Assembly: GCF_014596515.1 (NCBI RefSeq)
Contig: NZ_MSJQ01000168.1
Span: 1 to 36,528 of the forward strand
Length of the DNA: 36,528 nt
Source of the DNA: Streptomyces sp. CBMA156
GTDB lineage: Bacteria; Actinomycetota; Actinomycetes; Streptomycetales; Streptomycetaceae
Direction of reading: 5' to 3'
The notes beneath the pieces were generated by a model, which saw nothing but the letters and a program-made list of their open reading frames with translations, did not search any database and was not told where the DNA came from. Positions 8,093-16,191 of the stretch are shown here, piece after piece (the stretch's first letter is position 1; every line of letters begins with the position of its first letter). The position numbers were made by a program, and so were the translations under genes.

Positions 8093-8132
8093 GGGGGTGC
8101 CGGACTGGCTCAGGGGGTGCCGGACCGGCTCA
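8093..8132. repeat. 20-bp tandem duplication covering the paaN stop codon
   Basis: Two 20-bp units, 8093-8112 and 8113-8132, differ at one base (GGACTGG versus GGACCGG). A shorter third trace starts at 8133 (GGAGTGCCGG). The second unit contains the paaN stop codon, and the first carries a duplicate of it. Confidence 0.75.
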
Positions 8133-9830
8133 GGAGTGCCGGCGGATCTCCACGGTGCGGAACCGGTTGGCGACGAACGCGCCGTCGCAGTACGCGGAGT
8201 TGGCGGCCGGGTTGGCGCCGGTGCCGTGCAGGTCGGAGAAGGCGGCGGTCTGGTTGGGGTAGACCCCGCCGGTCAGGTTGAGCGAGAGCGAGACCCCGGA
8301 GTCCAGCGCGGCCTCGACCAGCAGCGCCTCCACCTCGGGCGAGGTGGTGTAGCCGGACGCGGTCATGGCGCCCTTCTCGCGGACCGTGGTGCGCAGCAAC
8401 TCGACGGCGGCGGCGGTGGATTCGACGGCGACGGCGAAGGAGACCGGGCCGAAGCACTCGCTGCGGAAGACCGCGCGGTCGTCCGGCTTGTCGGCGTCCA
8501 GCCTGACCAGCGCGGGGGTGCGGACGGTCGCGCCGGGGAAGTCCGGCGAGGTCACCGCGCGCGGGGCGAGGGCGAGTTCGCCGTACTCGCCGCCGGCCGC
8601 GGCGACCGAGCGCTGGAGCACGCCGGGGTTGACCACGGCGCCGAGGACGGCGGCGGCGCGGGCGTCGTCGGAGAGCAGGCCCTCGATCGCGCCGGCCAGG
8701 TCGGTGACCACCTGGTCGTAGGACTTGTCGCCCTGGTCGGTGGCGATGCCGCCGCGCGGGATCAGCACGTTCTGCGGGGTGGTGCACATCTGGCCGCTGT
8801 AGAGGGAGAGCGCGAAGGCCAGGTTGCCCAGCATGCCCTTGTAGTCGTCGGTGGAGTCGATCACCACCGCGTTGACGCCGGCCTTCTCGGTGTACACCTG
8901 CGCCTGCCCGGCGTGCTCCTCCAGCCATTCGCCGAAGGCGGTGGAGCCGGTGTAGTCGATCAGCTTGATCTCGGGGCGGACGGCGAGCGCCGCGGCGACG
9001 GTGCCGCCCTCGTGCTCGGCGGCCAGGACGACCAGGTTCGGGTCGAAGCCGGCCTCGGCGAGCACCTCGCGGGCGATCCGCACGGTCAGCGCGAGCGGCA
9101 GCACGGCCCGCGGGTGCGGCTTGACGAGCACCGGGTTGCCGGTGGCCAGCGAGGCGAACAGGCCGGGGTAGCCGTTCCAGGTGGGGAAGGTGTTGCAGCC
9201 GATCAGCAGCGCGAGGCCGCGCGGGACGACGGTGAACTCCTTGGTCATCACCAGCGGGTCGCGCTTGCCCTGCGGCTTGGTCCAGCCGGCCTGCCGCGGC
9301 AGCCGGGTCTGCTCGGCGTACGCGTAGGTGACGGCCTCCAGACCGCGGTCCTGGGCGTGCGGGCCGCCGGCCTGGAAGGCCATGCCGTAGGCCTGTCCTG
9401 TGGTGTGCATGACGGCCTGGGCGAACTCGTGGGAGCGGGCGTTGATCCGGTGCAGGATCTCCAGGCAGACGGCGGCGCGCTCCAGCGGGCTCGCGGCGGC
9501 CCAGCCGGGGCGGGCGGCGGTGAGTGCGGCGATCAGCGCGTCCGGGTCGGCGTGCGGGTAGCCGATGCCCAGTTCGACGCCGTACGGGGAGGCCTCGCCG
9601 CCGACCAGGTCGCCGTCGGCGGGGTGGCCCGCCAGGGCGAAGGGCCCGCCGAGCAGGGCGTCGAAGGCGGCCTTGCCGTCCGCGGGGCCGCTCTCGCCGT
9701 ACGCCTTCGGGAACTCGGGGTAGGGCGACCAGTAGTCGCGCTCGGCGGCGGCGGCCAGCGCGGCGTCCAGGGTGGCCTGGTGGCGCTCGACCAGCTCGCT
9801 GACGAGGGGGTGGGTGACCGCTGCGGACAT
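8130..9830 (-). CDS. paaN: phenylacetic acid degradation protein PaaN (aldehyde dehydrogenase family)
   Basis: 566 aa. ATG at 9830 chosen because GAGGAG lies 8 nt upstream and the protein begins MSAAVTHPLVSELVERHQ as in PaaN-type proteins; the frame continues far upstream but over another gene. ALDH features: IGCNTFPTWNG (Asn213), the cofactor-binding VKPHP (Lys237), DYTGSTAFGEW, TEKAG (Glu315) and GQMCTTPQN (Cys349, the catalytic Cys position). Proteins with this PaaN name are linked to the aerobic phenylacetyl-CoA pathway, where an ALDH oxidises the ring-opened semialdehyde. No paaABCDE monooxygenase genes are in the window, so paaN stands apart from its pathway here. A 14-bp palindrome 53-66 nt upstream is a likely operator shared with bkdA. 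Confidence 0.88.
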   Translation of the reverse strand: MSAAVTHPLVSELVERHQATLDAALAAAAERDYWSPYPEFPKAYGESGPADGKAAFDALLGGPFALAGHPADGDLVGGEASPYGVELGIGYPHADPDALIAALTAARPGWAAASPLERAAVCLEILHRINARSHEFAQAVMHTTGQAYGMAFQAGGPHAQDRGLEAVTYAYAEQTRLPRQAGWTKPQGKRDPLVMTKEFTVVPRGLALLIGCNTFPTWNGYPGLFASLATGNPVLVKPHPRAVLPLALTVRIAREVLAEAGFDPNLVVLAAEHEGGTVAAALAVRPEIKLIDYTGSTAFGEWLEEHAGQAQVYTEKAGVNAVVIDSTDDYKGMLGNLAFALSLYSGQMCTTPQNVLIPRGGIATDQGDKSYDQVVTDLAGAIEGLLSDDARAAAVLGAVVNPGVLQRSVAAAGGEYGELALAPRAVTSPDFPGATVRTPALVRLDADKPDDRAVFRSECFGPVSFAVAVESTAAAVELLRTTVREKGAMTASGYTTSPEVEALLVEAALDSGVSLSLNLTGGVYPNQTAAFSDLHGTGANPAANSAYCDGAFVANRFRTVEIRRHS

Positions 9831-9882
9831 CTGTGCGCTCCTCGGAGGGCCTCGGAAAGCAGGACGGGACACGCCCAGAGTA

Positions 9883-9896
9883 ACCGAACGATCGGT
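9883..9896 (-). promoter_or_regulatory. TetR-type operator (PaaR-like) upstream of paaN
   Basis: ACCGAACGATCGGT is a palindrome ACCGA-N4-TCGGT. It fits the core ACCGNNCGNNCGGT that I recall for the Corynebacterium PaaR operator. It lies 53-66 nt upstream of the paaN ATG. A nearly identical copy precedes bkdA at 12551. Confidence 0.6.
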
Positions 9897-9936
9897 CGGC
9901 TCACGAGGGTGCGGGGCGGGGAATCCGGGCAAAGGG

Positions 9937-9969
9937 ACGGGGGCGCGTCCGTGGTGGACGCGCCCCCGT
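9937..9969 (-). terminator. hairpin terminator after the mannosyltransferase gene
   Basis: A perfect 14-bp inverted repeat (ACGGGGGCGCGTCC and complement) with a GTGGT loop begins 23 nt past the stop at 9992. Confidence 0.75.
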
Positions 9970-9991
9970 GCGGGTGCCTGGTGATCCGGGT

Positions 9992-11263
9992 CTACGGCAC
10001 GCCGAGCTCGAAGATGACGTACCCGGCGTACCAGCCGGAGGCGGCCGCTCCGGTGCCCAGGACGGTGGCCAGCACCGGCAGGCTCAGCCTGCGCATCCCC
10101 ACCGCCAGCGCGATGAACAGCGGGAACGCCGGCAGCAGGTAGCGCGAGACGTTGCCGAAGATGCCGAGGCTGCCGAGCACCGAGACGATCGTGGCCAGCG
10201 TGTAGGCGGTCAGCACCAGCGGCGGCCGCAGCCGGATCAGCAGCGCGATCAGCGCCGGCAGGCTGAGCACGATCAGGGTGGCGAAGACGTCGGGCACCCC
10301 GAAGGCGAAGGGGTAGTCGTTGCGGCCCAGCAGCACCCCGCGGACCGCGTGCCAGGTGCCCTGCCCCCAGTCGAAGTAGTGCAGCCAGGCGTCGTGCTGG
10401 AGACGGAAGTAGCCGCCCCACTCGCCGGTGCGCCAGCCCACCCAGCCGACGTAGCCGAGCAGGCCGACCGGGGCCAGCAGCATCGCGGCCAGCGGGCGCA
10501 GGACGCCGCTCTCCCGGCGGTACAGCTCGACCAGCGCGGCCAGGCCCACGGCGCCTATCAGCGCCGCCGAGGTGGGCCGGTTGAGTCCGGCGACCAGGGT
10601 GATCACCCCGGCCGCGACCCACTGCTTGGTCATCACGCAGTAGCAGGCCCAGGCGGCCAGCGCGACGAACAGGGAGTCCGAGTAGACCGCCCACTCGGCG
10701 CCCGAGCCCGGGGCGATCGCCCAGATCCCGGCCGCGATCACGCCCGAGCGCACGTCCCCGGTCAGCTTCTCCACCACGGCGTAGATGCCGGCCGCGGCGA
10801 ACAGCGAGGCCACCACCGAGACCAGCATCCCGGCGCCGTACAGGCCGAGGCCGGTGACCTCGGAGACCCCGCGCATCAGGCCCGGGTAGAGCGGGAAGAA
10901 GGCGGCCGAGTTCTGCTCGATGCTGAAGCCGACCGGCCCGTTAGGGATCGGTACGATCGCCGGGTGGTACCCGAACTGGGCCACCTGCTGGTACCACCAG
11001 CCGTCCCAGCTGGCCACCACGTCCCAGGGGTTGGCGCCGCCGCCGAACCGGTCCGGCTTCTTCGCGTACTCGCCGGAGAAGGAGAGCAGCTTCATGAAGA
11101 CGGTGAAGCCGACCAGCTTCAGCACCGCGTAGCACCACACCGCGGGACCGAAGCGGACGACCAGCGCCCGGCCGCGATCCTGCCAGGTGCGCGCGGCGTC
11201 CTCCGGCCCTCCCTCGCTGCGCTGCTCGGGCACGTCGGAGGCGACTGCCGGTATTGCGTTCAT
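9992..11263 (-). CDS. PIG-V-like mannosyltransferase family, multi-pass membrane protein
   Basis: 423 aa, ATG at 11263; only a weak GGGG ribosome site is visible. After a polar N-terminus (about 1-35) there are roughly nine to ten hydrophobic segments. The first extracytoplasmic loop carries DVVASWDGWWYQQVAQFGY, with the WD acidic motif expected of GT-C glycosyltransferases that use lipid-linked sugars. FFPLYPGLMRGVSEVTGLG and GLNRPTSAALIGAVGL match the pattern of actinobacterial proteins annotated as mannosyltransferase/PIG-V. Donor is probably polyprenyl-phosphate-mannose and the acceptor is unknown. It is transcribed alone and ends at a strong hairpin. Divergent from the TetR gene; the shared 129-nt gap has a GGACG-GAT-CGTCC palindrome. 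Confidence 0.78.
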   Translation of the reverse strand: MNAIPAVASDVPEQRSEGGPEDAARTWQDRGRALVVRFGPAVWCYAVLKLVGFTVFMKLLSFSGEYAKKPDRFGGGANPWDVVASWDGWWYQQVAQFGYHPAIVPIPNGPVGFSIEQNSAAFFPLYPGLMRGVSEVTGLGLYGAGMLVSVVASLFAAAGIYAVVEKLTGDVRSGVIAAGIWAIAPGSGAEWAVYSDSLFVALAAWACYCVMTKQWVAAGVITLVAGLNRPTSAALIGAVGLAALVELYRRESGVLRPLAAMLLAPVGLLGYVGWVGWRTGEWGGYFRLQHDAWLHYFDWGQGTWHAVRGVLLGRNDYPFAFGVPDVFATLIVLSLPALIALLIRLRPPLVLTAYTLATIVSVLGSLGIFGNVSRYLLPAFPLFIALAVGMRRLSLPVLATVLGTGAAASGWYAGYVIFELGVP

Positions 11264-11291
11264 CAGCCGTGGACCCCAGCCTGCTGGACGT

Positions 11292-11304
11292 GGACGGATC
11301 GTCC
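11292..11304. promoter_or_regulatory. palindrome between the divergent mannosyltransferase and TetR genes
   Basis: GGACG-GAT-CGTCC is a perfect 5-bp inverted repeat around a 3-bp centre, midway between the start codons at 11263 and 11393. It is a candidate operator but differs from the ACCGA-N4-TCGGT sites. Confidence 0.35.
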
Positions 11305-11392
11305 GCAGATTCTAGGGCCTGCGCCTCGGAAGTGGTGTGGACCAGCGGGCCCCGATCGCGTACCGGCACGGACGGCCGGGGATACTCGGAGG

Positions 11393-11977
11393 ATGGCCGA
11401 TCACACCACGCGCACCGCCTACACCGTGGAGTCACTGCTCGCGGTGACCGTCGACGTCTTCAACGAGCGCGGCTACGACGGCACCTCGATGGAGGATCTG
11501 TCGCGGGCGGCCGGGATCTCCAAGTCCTCGATCTACCACCACGTGCGCGGCAAGGAGGAACTGCTGCGGCTGGCGGTCGGGCGGGCGCTGGACGGGCTGT
11601 TCGCGATCCTGGCCGAGCCGGCCGCGGTCGGGGGCCCGGCGGTGGAGCGGCTGGAGCACGTGGTGCGGCGCACCGCCGAGGTGCTGCTGGCGGAACTGCC
11701 GTACGTGACGCTGCTGCTGCGGGTGCGCGGCAACACGGCCACCGAGCAGTGGGCGCTGGAGCGCCGCCGGGACTTCGACCACCAGGTCGCCGAGCTGCTG
11801 CGGGCGGCGGTCGCGGACGGCGCGCTGCGCTCGGACGTGGAGCCGCGGCTGGCCACCCGGCTGCTGTTCGGGATGATCAACTCGATCGTGGAGTGGTACC
11901 GGCCGGGCCTCAAGTCCGCCGACGGCGTCGCGGACGCGGTGGTCCACCTGGCCTTCGACGGGCTGCGGGCGCGCTGA
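11393..11977 (+). CDS. TetR/AcrR family transcriptional regulator
   Basis: 194 aa. The N-terminal HTH is classic: LLAVTVDVFNERGYDGTSM followed by EDLSRAAGISKSSIYHHVRGKEELL at about 18-60. The C-terminal ligand domain includes LLLRVRGNTATEQWALERRR and a final LLFGMINSIVEWYRPG. A GGAGG abuts the ATG with no spacing, so translation is either leaderless or starts at an internal GTG; the ATG is kept because it gives a normal TetR N-terminus. The gene lies between paaN and bkdABC, and both have a matching TetR-style palindrome in their promoters. I infer that this protein, possibly a PaaR-type acyl-CoA-responsive repressor, controls both. It converges on the Lrp gene with only 10 nt between stops. 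Confidence 0.88.
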   Translation: MADHTTRTAYTVESLLAVTVDVFNERGYDGTSMEDLSRAAGISKSSIYHHVRGKEELLRLAVGRALDGLFAILAEPAAVGGPAVERLEHVVRRTAEVLLAELPYVTLLLRVRGNTATEQWALERRRDFDHQVAELLRAAVADGALRSDVEPRLATRLLFGMINSIVEWYRPGLKSADGVADAVVHLAFDGLRAR

Positions 11978-11987
11978 CCCGCGCGCC

Positions 11988-12449
11988 CTAGTCGGGCGGC
12001 ACCTGGTCCGTCTCCTCGAAGATCAGCATGGTGCGGGTGCCGAGCACCTGGGGGATGGACTGGATGCTGCCCAGCACCAGCTCCCGCAGCGCCTTGTTGT
12101 CGGCGGTGTGCACCAGCAGCAGGACGTCGAAGTCCCCGCCGACCAGCGCGATGTGCGCCACCCCCGGCAGCTCCAGCAGCTGCTCGCGCACCGTCCGCCA
12201 GGAGTTCTGGACGATCTTCAGGGTGACGTACGCGGACGCGGCCTGACCTGCCCGTTCGTGGTCCACCCTGGCGGTGAAGCCGCGGATGATGCCGTCCTCG
12301 ACCATCCTGGAGATCCGGGCGTACGCGTTCGCCCGGGACACGTGCACCCGCTCGGCCACCGAGCGGATGGAGGCGCGGCCGTCCTGCTGCAGCAGCCGCA
12401 GGATCGACCGGTCGACCCGGTCGAGTCTGGACGTCTGTTCAGCCGACAT
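11988..12449 (-). CDS. Lrp/AsnC family regulator, probable local regulator of the bkd operon
   Basis: 153 aa from ATG at 12449, preceded by GGAGGG and GGGGGG tracts. Winged HTH at about 8-60 (LDRVDRSILRLLQQDGRAS, then SVAERVHVSRANAYARISRM) followed by the RAM/AsnC_trans_reg ligand domain, with VALVGGDFDVLLLVHTADNK as the conserved G-x-x-D-x core. Lrp proteins bind amino acids as multimers. The gene is divergent from bkdA with a 150-nt gap. This matches the known bkdR arrangement of Pseudomonas and of actinomycetes, in which an Lrp-type protein controls branched-chain 2-oxoacid dehydrogenase genes. That role is inference from position and family. Confidence 0.9.
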   Translation of the reverse strand: MSAEQTSRLDRVDRSILRLLQQDGRASIRSVAERVHVSRANAYARISRMVEDGIIRGFTARVDHERAGQAASAYVTLKIVQNSWRTVREQLLELPGVAHIALVGGDFDVLLLVHTADNKALRELVLGSIQSIPQVLGTRTMLIFEETDQVPPD

Positions 12450-12550
12450 GACCCCCCACCCTCCCCGATTGGACGTACTGCCCCCAGTCGACCGCCCGGC
12501 AGGCCGAATGTCCACCACCTTGTCACGCTTCTGGTCAAGATGAACAGACG

Positions 12551-12564
12551 ACCGAACAATCGGT
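12551..12564 (+). promoter_or_regulatory. TetR-type operator upstream of bkdA, copy of the paaN site
   Basis: ACCGAACAATCGGT differs from the paaN operator at one of 14 bases and keeps both 5-bp arms. It lies 36-49 nt upstream of the bkdA ATG, in the promoter shared with the divergent Lrp gene. Confidence 0.6.
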
Positions 12565-12599
12565 AGGGAGCCCCCCGCGACCCCTGGAGGTGCCCCGAG

Positions 12600-13739
12600 A
12601 TGACCGTTCTCGACCACAGACACCGCACGCCGGTGCCCGGATGGATGCCCGGGGCCACCGCCCCGCGCACCGATCCGGCCCCGCTCCTCCCGGACCTCTC
12701 CCCCGTCCGGGTGCTGGACACCCCCGCGCTGGAGAAGTACGACCCGGCCCTGCTGCGCGAACTCCACCGGCGCCTGGTCGTCGGCCGCCGGTACAACCAG
12801 CAGGCCACCACCCTCACCAAGCAGGGCAGGCTCGCCGTCTATCCGGCGTCCACCGGCCAGGAGGCCTGCCAGGTCGCCGCCGCGCTGGTGCTCGGCGAGC
12901 ACGACTGGCTCTTCCCCAGCTACCGCGACACCCTCGCCGTGGTCTCCCGGGGCGTCGACCCGCTGGAGGCGCTGACCCTGCTGCGCGGCAACGCCCACAC
13001 CGGCTACGACCCGCGGGCCAGCCGCACCGCCCCGCTCAGCACCCCGCTCGCCACCCAGGCCCCGCACGCCGTCGGGCTGGCGCACGCCGCCCGGCTGCGC
13101 GGCGAGCCGGTGGTCGCGCTGGCGATGCTCGGCGACGGCGGCACCAGCGAGGGGGACTTCCACGAGGCGCTGAACTTCGCGGCCGTGCTGAACGCCCCGG
13201 TGGTCTTCCTGGTGCAGAACAACGGCTACGCGATCTCCGTCCCGCTCAGCGCGCAGTCCGCCGCCCCGAGCCTGGCCCACAAGGCCGTCGGCTACGGCAT
13301 GCCGGGCCGGCTGGTGGACGGCAACGACGCGCCCGCCGTGCACGCGGTGCTGACCGAGGCGGTCGAGCGGGCCAGGGCCGGCGAAGGCCCGACCCTGGTC
13401 GAGGCGCTGACCTACCGGATCGAGGCGCACACCAACGCCGACGACGCCACCCGCTACCGCACCGAGCCCGAGGTGGCGGCCTGGCGGGAGCACGACCCGG
13501 TCCTGCTGATGGAGCGCGCGCTGCGCGGACTCGGCCTGCTGGACGACCGGCTGGTGCAGGAGGCGGCGGACGAGGCGGAGGCGCTGGCGGCCCGGATGCG
13601 GGCCGAGTTCCACGCCGACCCGGAGCTCGACCCGATGTCGCTGTTCGCCCACGTCTTCGCCGAACCGACCCCGCAACTGCGCGAGCAGGCCGCCCAGTTG
13701 GCCGCCGAACTGGCCGCCGAGGCGGAGGTGGCCGACTGA
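12600..13739 (+). CDS. bkdA: branched-chain 2-oxoacid dehydrogenase E1 alpha subunit
   Basis: 379 aa, ATG with GGAGG 9 nt upstream. The thiamine diphosphate motif is intact: GDG at 178-180, 26 residues, then NN at 207-208 (LGDGGTSEGDFHEALNF ... LVQNNGY). The phosphorylation-loop region YRIEAHTNADDATRYR is also conserved. With E1 beta it decarboxylates 2-oxo acids from Val, Leu and Ile and transfers the acyl group to lipoyl-E2. In streptomycetes pyruvate dehydrogenase normally uses a homodimeric AceE-type E1, so this alpha2beta2 type is read as the branched-chain enzyme that supplies starter units for branched fatty acids and polyketides. It is first in a three-gene operon; pyruvate or other 2-oxo acids as substrate cannot be excluded. 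Confidence 0.88.
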   Translation: MTVLDHRHRTPVPGWMPGATAPRTDPAPLLPDLSPVRVLDTPALEKYDPALLRELHRRLVVGRRYNQQATTLTKQGRLAVYPASTGQEACQVAAALVLGEHDWLFPSYRDTLAVVSRGVDPLEALTLLRGNAHTGYDPRASRTAPLSTPLATQAPHAVGLAHAARLRGEPVVALAMLGDGGTSEGDFHEALNFAAVLNAPVVFLVQNNGYAISVPLSAQSAAPSLAHKAVGYGMPGRLVDGNDAPAVHAVLTEAVERARAGEGPTLVEALTYRIEAHTNADDATRYRTEPEVAAWREHDPVLLMERALRGLGLLDDRLVQEAADEAEALAARMRAEFHADPELDPMSLFAHVFAEPTPQLREQAAQLAAELAAEAEVAD

Positions 13740-14740
13740 TGGGCACGGCGACTCCGACCCGCACCGCCTCCATGGCGCAGGCGCTCAACTCCGCGCTGCG
13801 GGACGCCATGCGCGAGGACCCGGCGGTGCACGTGCTCGGCGAGGACGTCGGCGCGCTCGGCGGCGTCTTCCGGATCACCGACGGCCTCACCGCCGAGTTC
13901 GGTCCCGACCGCTGCCTGGACACCCCGCTGGCCGAGGCCGGCATCCTCGGCACCGCGATCGGCATGGCGATGTACGGGCTGCGCCCGGTGGTCGAGATGC
14001 AGTTCGACGCCTTCGCCTACCCGGCGCTGGAGCAGCTGTTCTCGCACGTCGCCAAGATGCGCAACCGCACGGCGGGCAGGCTCCCGCTGCCGATCACCGT
14101 CCGCATCCCGTACGGCGGCGGCATCGGCGGCGTCGAGCACCACAGCGACGCGTCGGAGGCGTACTACGCCGCCACCCCGGGCCTGCACGTGGTGACCCCT
14201 GGGACGGTCGCCGACGCGTACGGGCTGTTGCGCGCCTCGATCGCCTCCGACGACCCGGTGGTCTTCCTGGAGCCCAAGCGGCTCTACTGGGGCAAGGCCG
14301 ACTTCGACCCGGCGGCGCCGGTCGAGCCGATCGGCCGGGCGGTGCTGCGGCGCGCCGGCACCTCCGCCGTGCTGATCACCTACGGCCCCTCGCTGCCGGT
14401 CTGCCTGAAGGCGGCGGAGGCGGCGCAGGCCGAGGGCTGGGACCTCGCGGTGCTGGACCTGCGCACCCTGGTGCCGTTCGACGACGAGACGGTCTGCCGG
14501 GTGGTGCGCTCGCTCGGCCGGGCCGTGGTGGTGCACGAGGCGAGCGGCTTCGGCGGCACCGGCGCGGAGATCGCCGCCCGGGTCACCGAGCGCTGCTTCC
14601 ACCACCTGGCCGCGCCGGTGCTGCGGGTCACCGGCTTCGACGTCCCGTACCCGCCGCCGATGCTGGAGCACCACCACCTGCCCGGGGTGGACCGGATCCT
14701 GGACGCGGTCGCCCGGCTCCAGTGGGAGGACCGAGGATGA
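13739..14740 (+). CDS. bkdB: branched-chain 2-oxoacid dehydrogenase E1 beta subunit
   Basis: 333 aa. The ATG shares its A with the bkdA stop codon (TGATG), so the two are translationally coupled. Family motifs: VHVLGEDVGALGGVF with the conserved Glu, DTPLAEAGILGTAIGMA, the YGGGIGGVEHHSDASEAYY loop, and the transketolase C-terminal domain with ITYGPSLPVCLKAAE and LDLRTLVPFDDETV. The FEPKRLYW-type segment appears as FLEPKRLYWGK. It forms the alpha2beta2 E1 with the preceding gene product, contributing the pyrimidine-ring side of the TPP site. Length fits the family (about 325-335 aa). Confidence 0.9.
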   Translation: MGTATPTRTASMAQALNSALRDAMREDPAVHVLGEDVGALGGVFRITDGLTAEFGPDRCLDTPLAEAGILGTAIGMAMYGLRPVVEMQFDAFAYPALEQLFSHVAKMRNRTAGRLPLPITVRIPYGGGIGGVEHHSDASEAYYAATPGLHVVTPGTVADAYGLLRASIASDDPVVFLEPKRLYWGKADFDPAAPVEPIGRAVLRRAGTSAVLITYGPSLPVCLKAAEAAQAEGWDLAVLDLRTLVPFDDETVCRVVRSLGRAVVVHEASGFGGTGAEIAARVTERCFHHLAAPVLRVTGFDVPYPPPMLEHHHLPGVDRILDAVARLQWEDRG

Positions 14741-16104
14741 TGCCCGTCGTTCGGGAGTTCCGGCTGCCCGACCTCGGTGAGGGGCTCACCGGGGCGGAGG
14801 TGGTGCGCTGGATGGTCGAGGTCGGCGAGGTGATCGCGGTCGACCAGCCGGTGGTGGAGGTGGAGACCGCCAAGGCCGTGGTGGAGGTGCCCTGCCCGTA
14901 CGGCGGGGTGGTCACCGCGCGGTACGGCGAGGAGGGCGAGGAGATCGCCGTGGGCGCGCCGCTGGTGACGGTCGCGGTGGCGTCGGGCGGGCCGGCTGCT
15001 TCGCCGCCCGCGGCTTCGCCTGCTCCGTCGTCGTCCGTGGCCTCGTCCTCGCCCGCCGCCGAGGTCGAGCGGCCGCTGGTCGGGTACGGGGTCGCCGAGC
15101 CGGGCCGGGGCGGGCGGCGGCGCCGGGTCGGAGTTCCGGCCTCGGCCGGAGCCGGCGGCGTGGCCGTGGCCGTGACCGTCCGGGCTCCGGCGGTGCCGGC
15201 CGGTCCCGCGGTGGTGCCGGTGATCTCGCCGCTGGTGCGGCGGCTGGCCCGGGAGCAGGGGGTCGATCTGGCCGCGCTCACCGGGAGCGGGCCGGACGGG
15301 CTGATCATGCGGGCGGACGTCGAACGGGCGGTCGCCGCCGGGGTGGCGGGCCCGGTGGCCGCTCCGGTCCCGTCGGCGGGCGCGGCGGTGTCGGTGTCGG
15401 CTCCGGCTTCGGTGCAGGGTGGCGTCGTCCCGCTGCGCGGGCTGCGCAAGGCGGTGGCCGAGAAGCTCGGCCGCAGCCACCGGGAGATCCCGGCGGCGAC
15501 CTGCTGGGTGGACGCGGACGCCACCGAACTCATGGCGCTGCGACGGCAGTTGAACGCCACGCCGGGGCCGAAGGTGAGCGTGCTGGCGCTGCTGGCGCGG
15601 ATCTGCACGGTCGCGCTGGCGCGCTTCCCCGAACTCAACTCCTCGGTGACCGCCGACGGTTCGGGCATCGTCCGGCACCCGGCGGTGCACCTGGGCTTCG
15701 CCGCGCAGGGCGAGCGCGGCCTGGTCGTCCCGGTGGTGCGGGACGCGCAGGGCCGCAGTACCGAGCAACTCGGCGAGGAGCTGGCCCGGTTGACCGAGGC
15801 GGCGCGGGGCGGTGCGCTCACCCCCGCCGAACTGACCGGCGGCACCTTCACGTTGAACAACTACGGAGTGTTCGGCGTGGACGGCTCCACCCCGATCCTC
15901 AACCACCCCGAGGCGGCGATGCTCGGGGTCGGCCGGATCGTCGCCAAACCCTGGGTCCACCAGGGGGAGTTGGCGGTCCGGGAGGTGACCCAGCTGTCGT
16001 TCACCTTCGACCACCGGGTCTGCGACGGGGGGACGGCGGGCGGCTTCCTGCGGTTCGTCGCGGACTGCGTCGAGCAGCCGGGGATGCTGCTGCGACAGCT
16101 CTGA
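14737..16104 (+). CDS. bkdC: dihydrolipoamide acyltransferase (E2) of the branched-chain complex
   Basis: 455 aa from the ATG at 14737, which overlaps the bkdB stop by 4 nt (ATGA) and has GGAGGA 5 nt upstream; a second ATG follows at 14740. Domains: one lipoyl domain 1-80 with lipoyl-Lys46 (ETAKAVVEV), a Pro/Ala/Ser-rich linker 82-158, the peripheral-subunit (E3)-binding domain about 160-200 (VISPLVRRLAREQGVDLAAL), a second linker, and the catalytic core 227-455 with His426-R-V-C-Asp430-G. It transfers acyl groups from E1 to CoA. No E3 (lipoamide dehydrogenase) gene is in the window, so E3 must be supplied from elsewhere. A strong hairpin follows, which ends the operon. Confidence 0.92.
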   Translation: MMPVVREFRLPDLGEGLTGAEVVRWMVEVGEVIAVDQPVVEVETAKAVVEVPCPYGGVVTARYGEEGEEIAVGAPLVTVAVASGGPAASPPAASPAPSSSVASSSPAAEVERPLVGYGVAEPGRGGRRRRVGVPASAGAGGVAVAVTVRAPAVPAGPAVVPVISPLVRRLAREQGVDLAALTGSGPDGLIMRADVERAVAAGVAGPVAAPVPSAGAAVSVSAPASVQGGVVPLRGLRKAVAEKLGRSHREIPAATCWVDADATELMALRRQLNATPGPKVSVLALLARICTVALARFPELNSSVTADGSGIVRHPAVHLGFAAQGERGLVVPVVRDAQGRSTEQLGEELARLTEAARGGALTPAELTGGTFTLNNYGVFGVDGSTPILNHPEAAMLGVGRIVAKPWVHQGELAVREVTQLSFTFDHRVCDGGTAGGFLRFVADCVEQPGMLLRQL

Positions 16105-16155
16105 GCAGGGCTTCGAGTACGGCTCCGAGTGCGGCTGCCGGGCGGTGCGGGCGCG

Positions 16156-16191
16156 GTCGCCCTGGGTGTGCGGAGGGACACCCAGGGCGAC
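16156..16191 (+). terminator. terminator of the bkdABC operon
   Basis: A perfect 14-bp inverted repeat (GTCGCCCTGGGTGT and complement) with an 8-nt loop lies 52 nt past the bkdC stop. The remainder of the 238-nt gap shows no other gene. Confidence 0.8.

Noticed and set aside
9831..10694. Upstream extension of the paaN frame
   Set aside because: It overlaps the mannosyltransferase gene in another frame. The ATG at 9830 has GAGGAG at good distance and matches the family N-terminus.
12600..16104. The E1/E2 operon as pyruvate dehydrogenase
   Set aside because: Streptomycetes normally use AceE-type E1 for pyruvate, and the divergent Lrp regulator favours the branched-chain complex; kept only as an alternative in the annotation.
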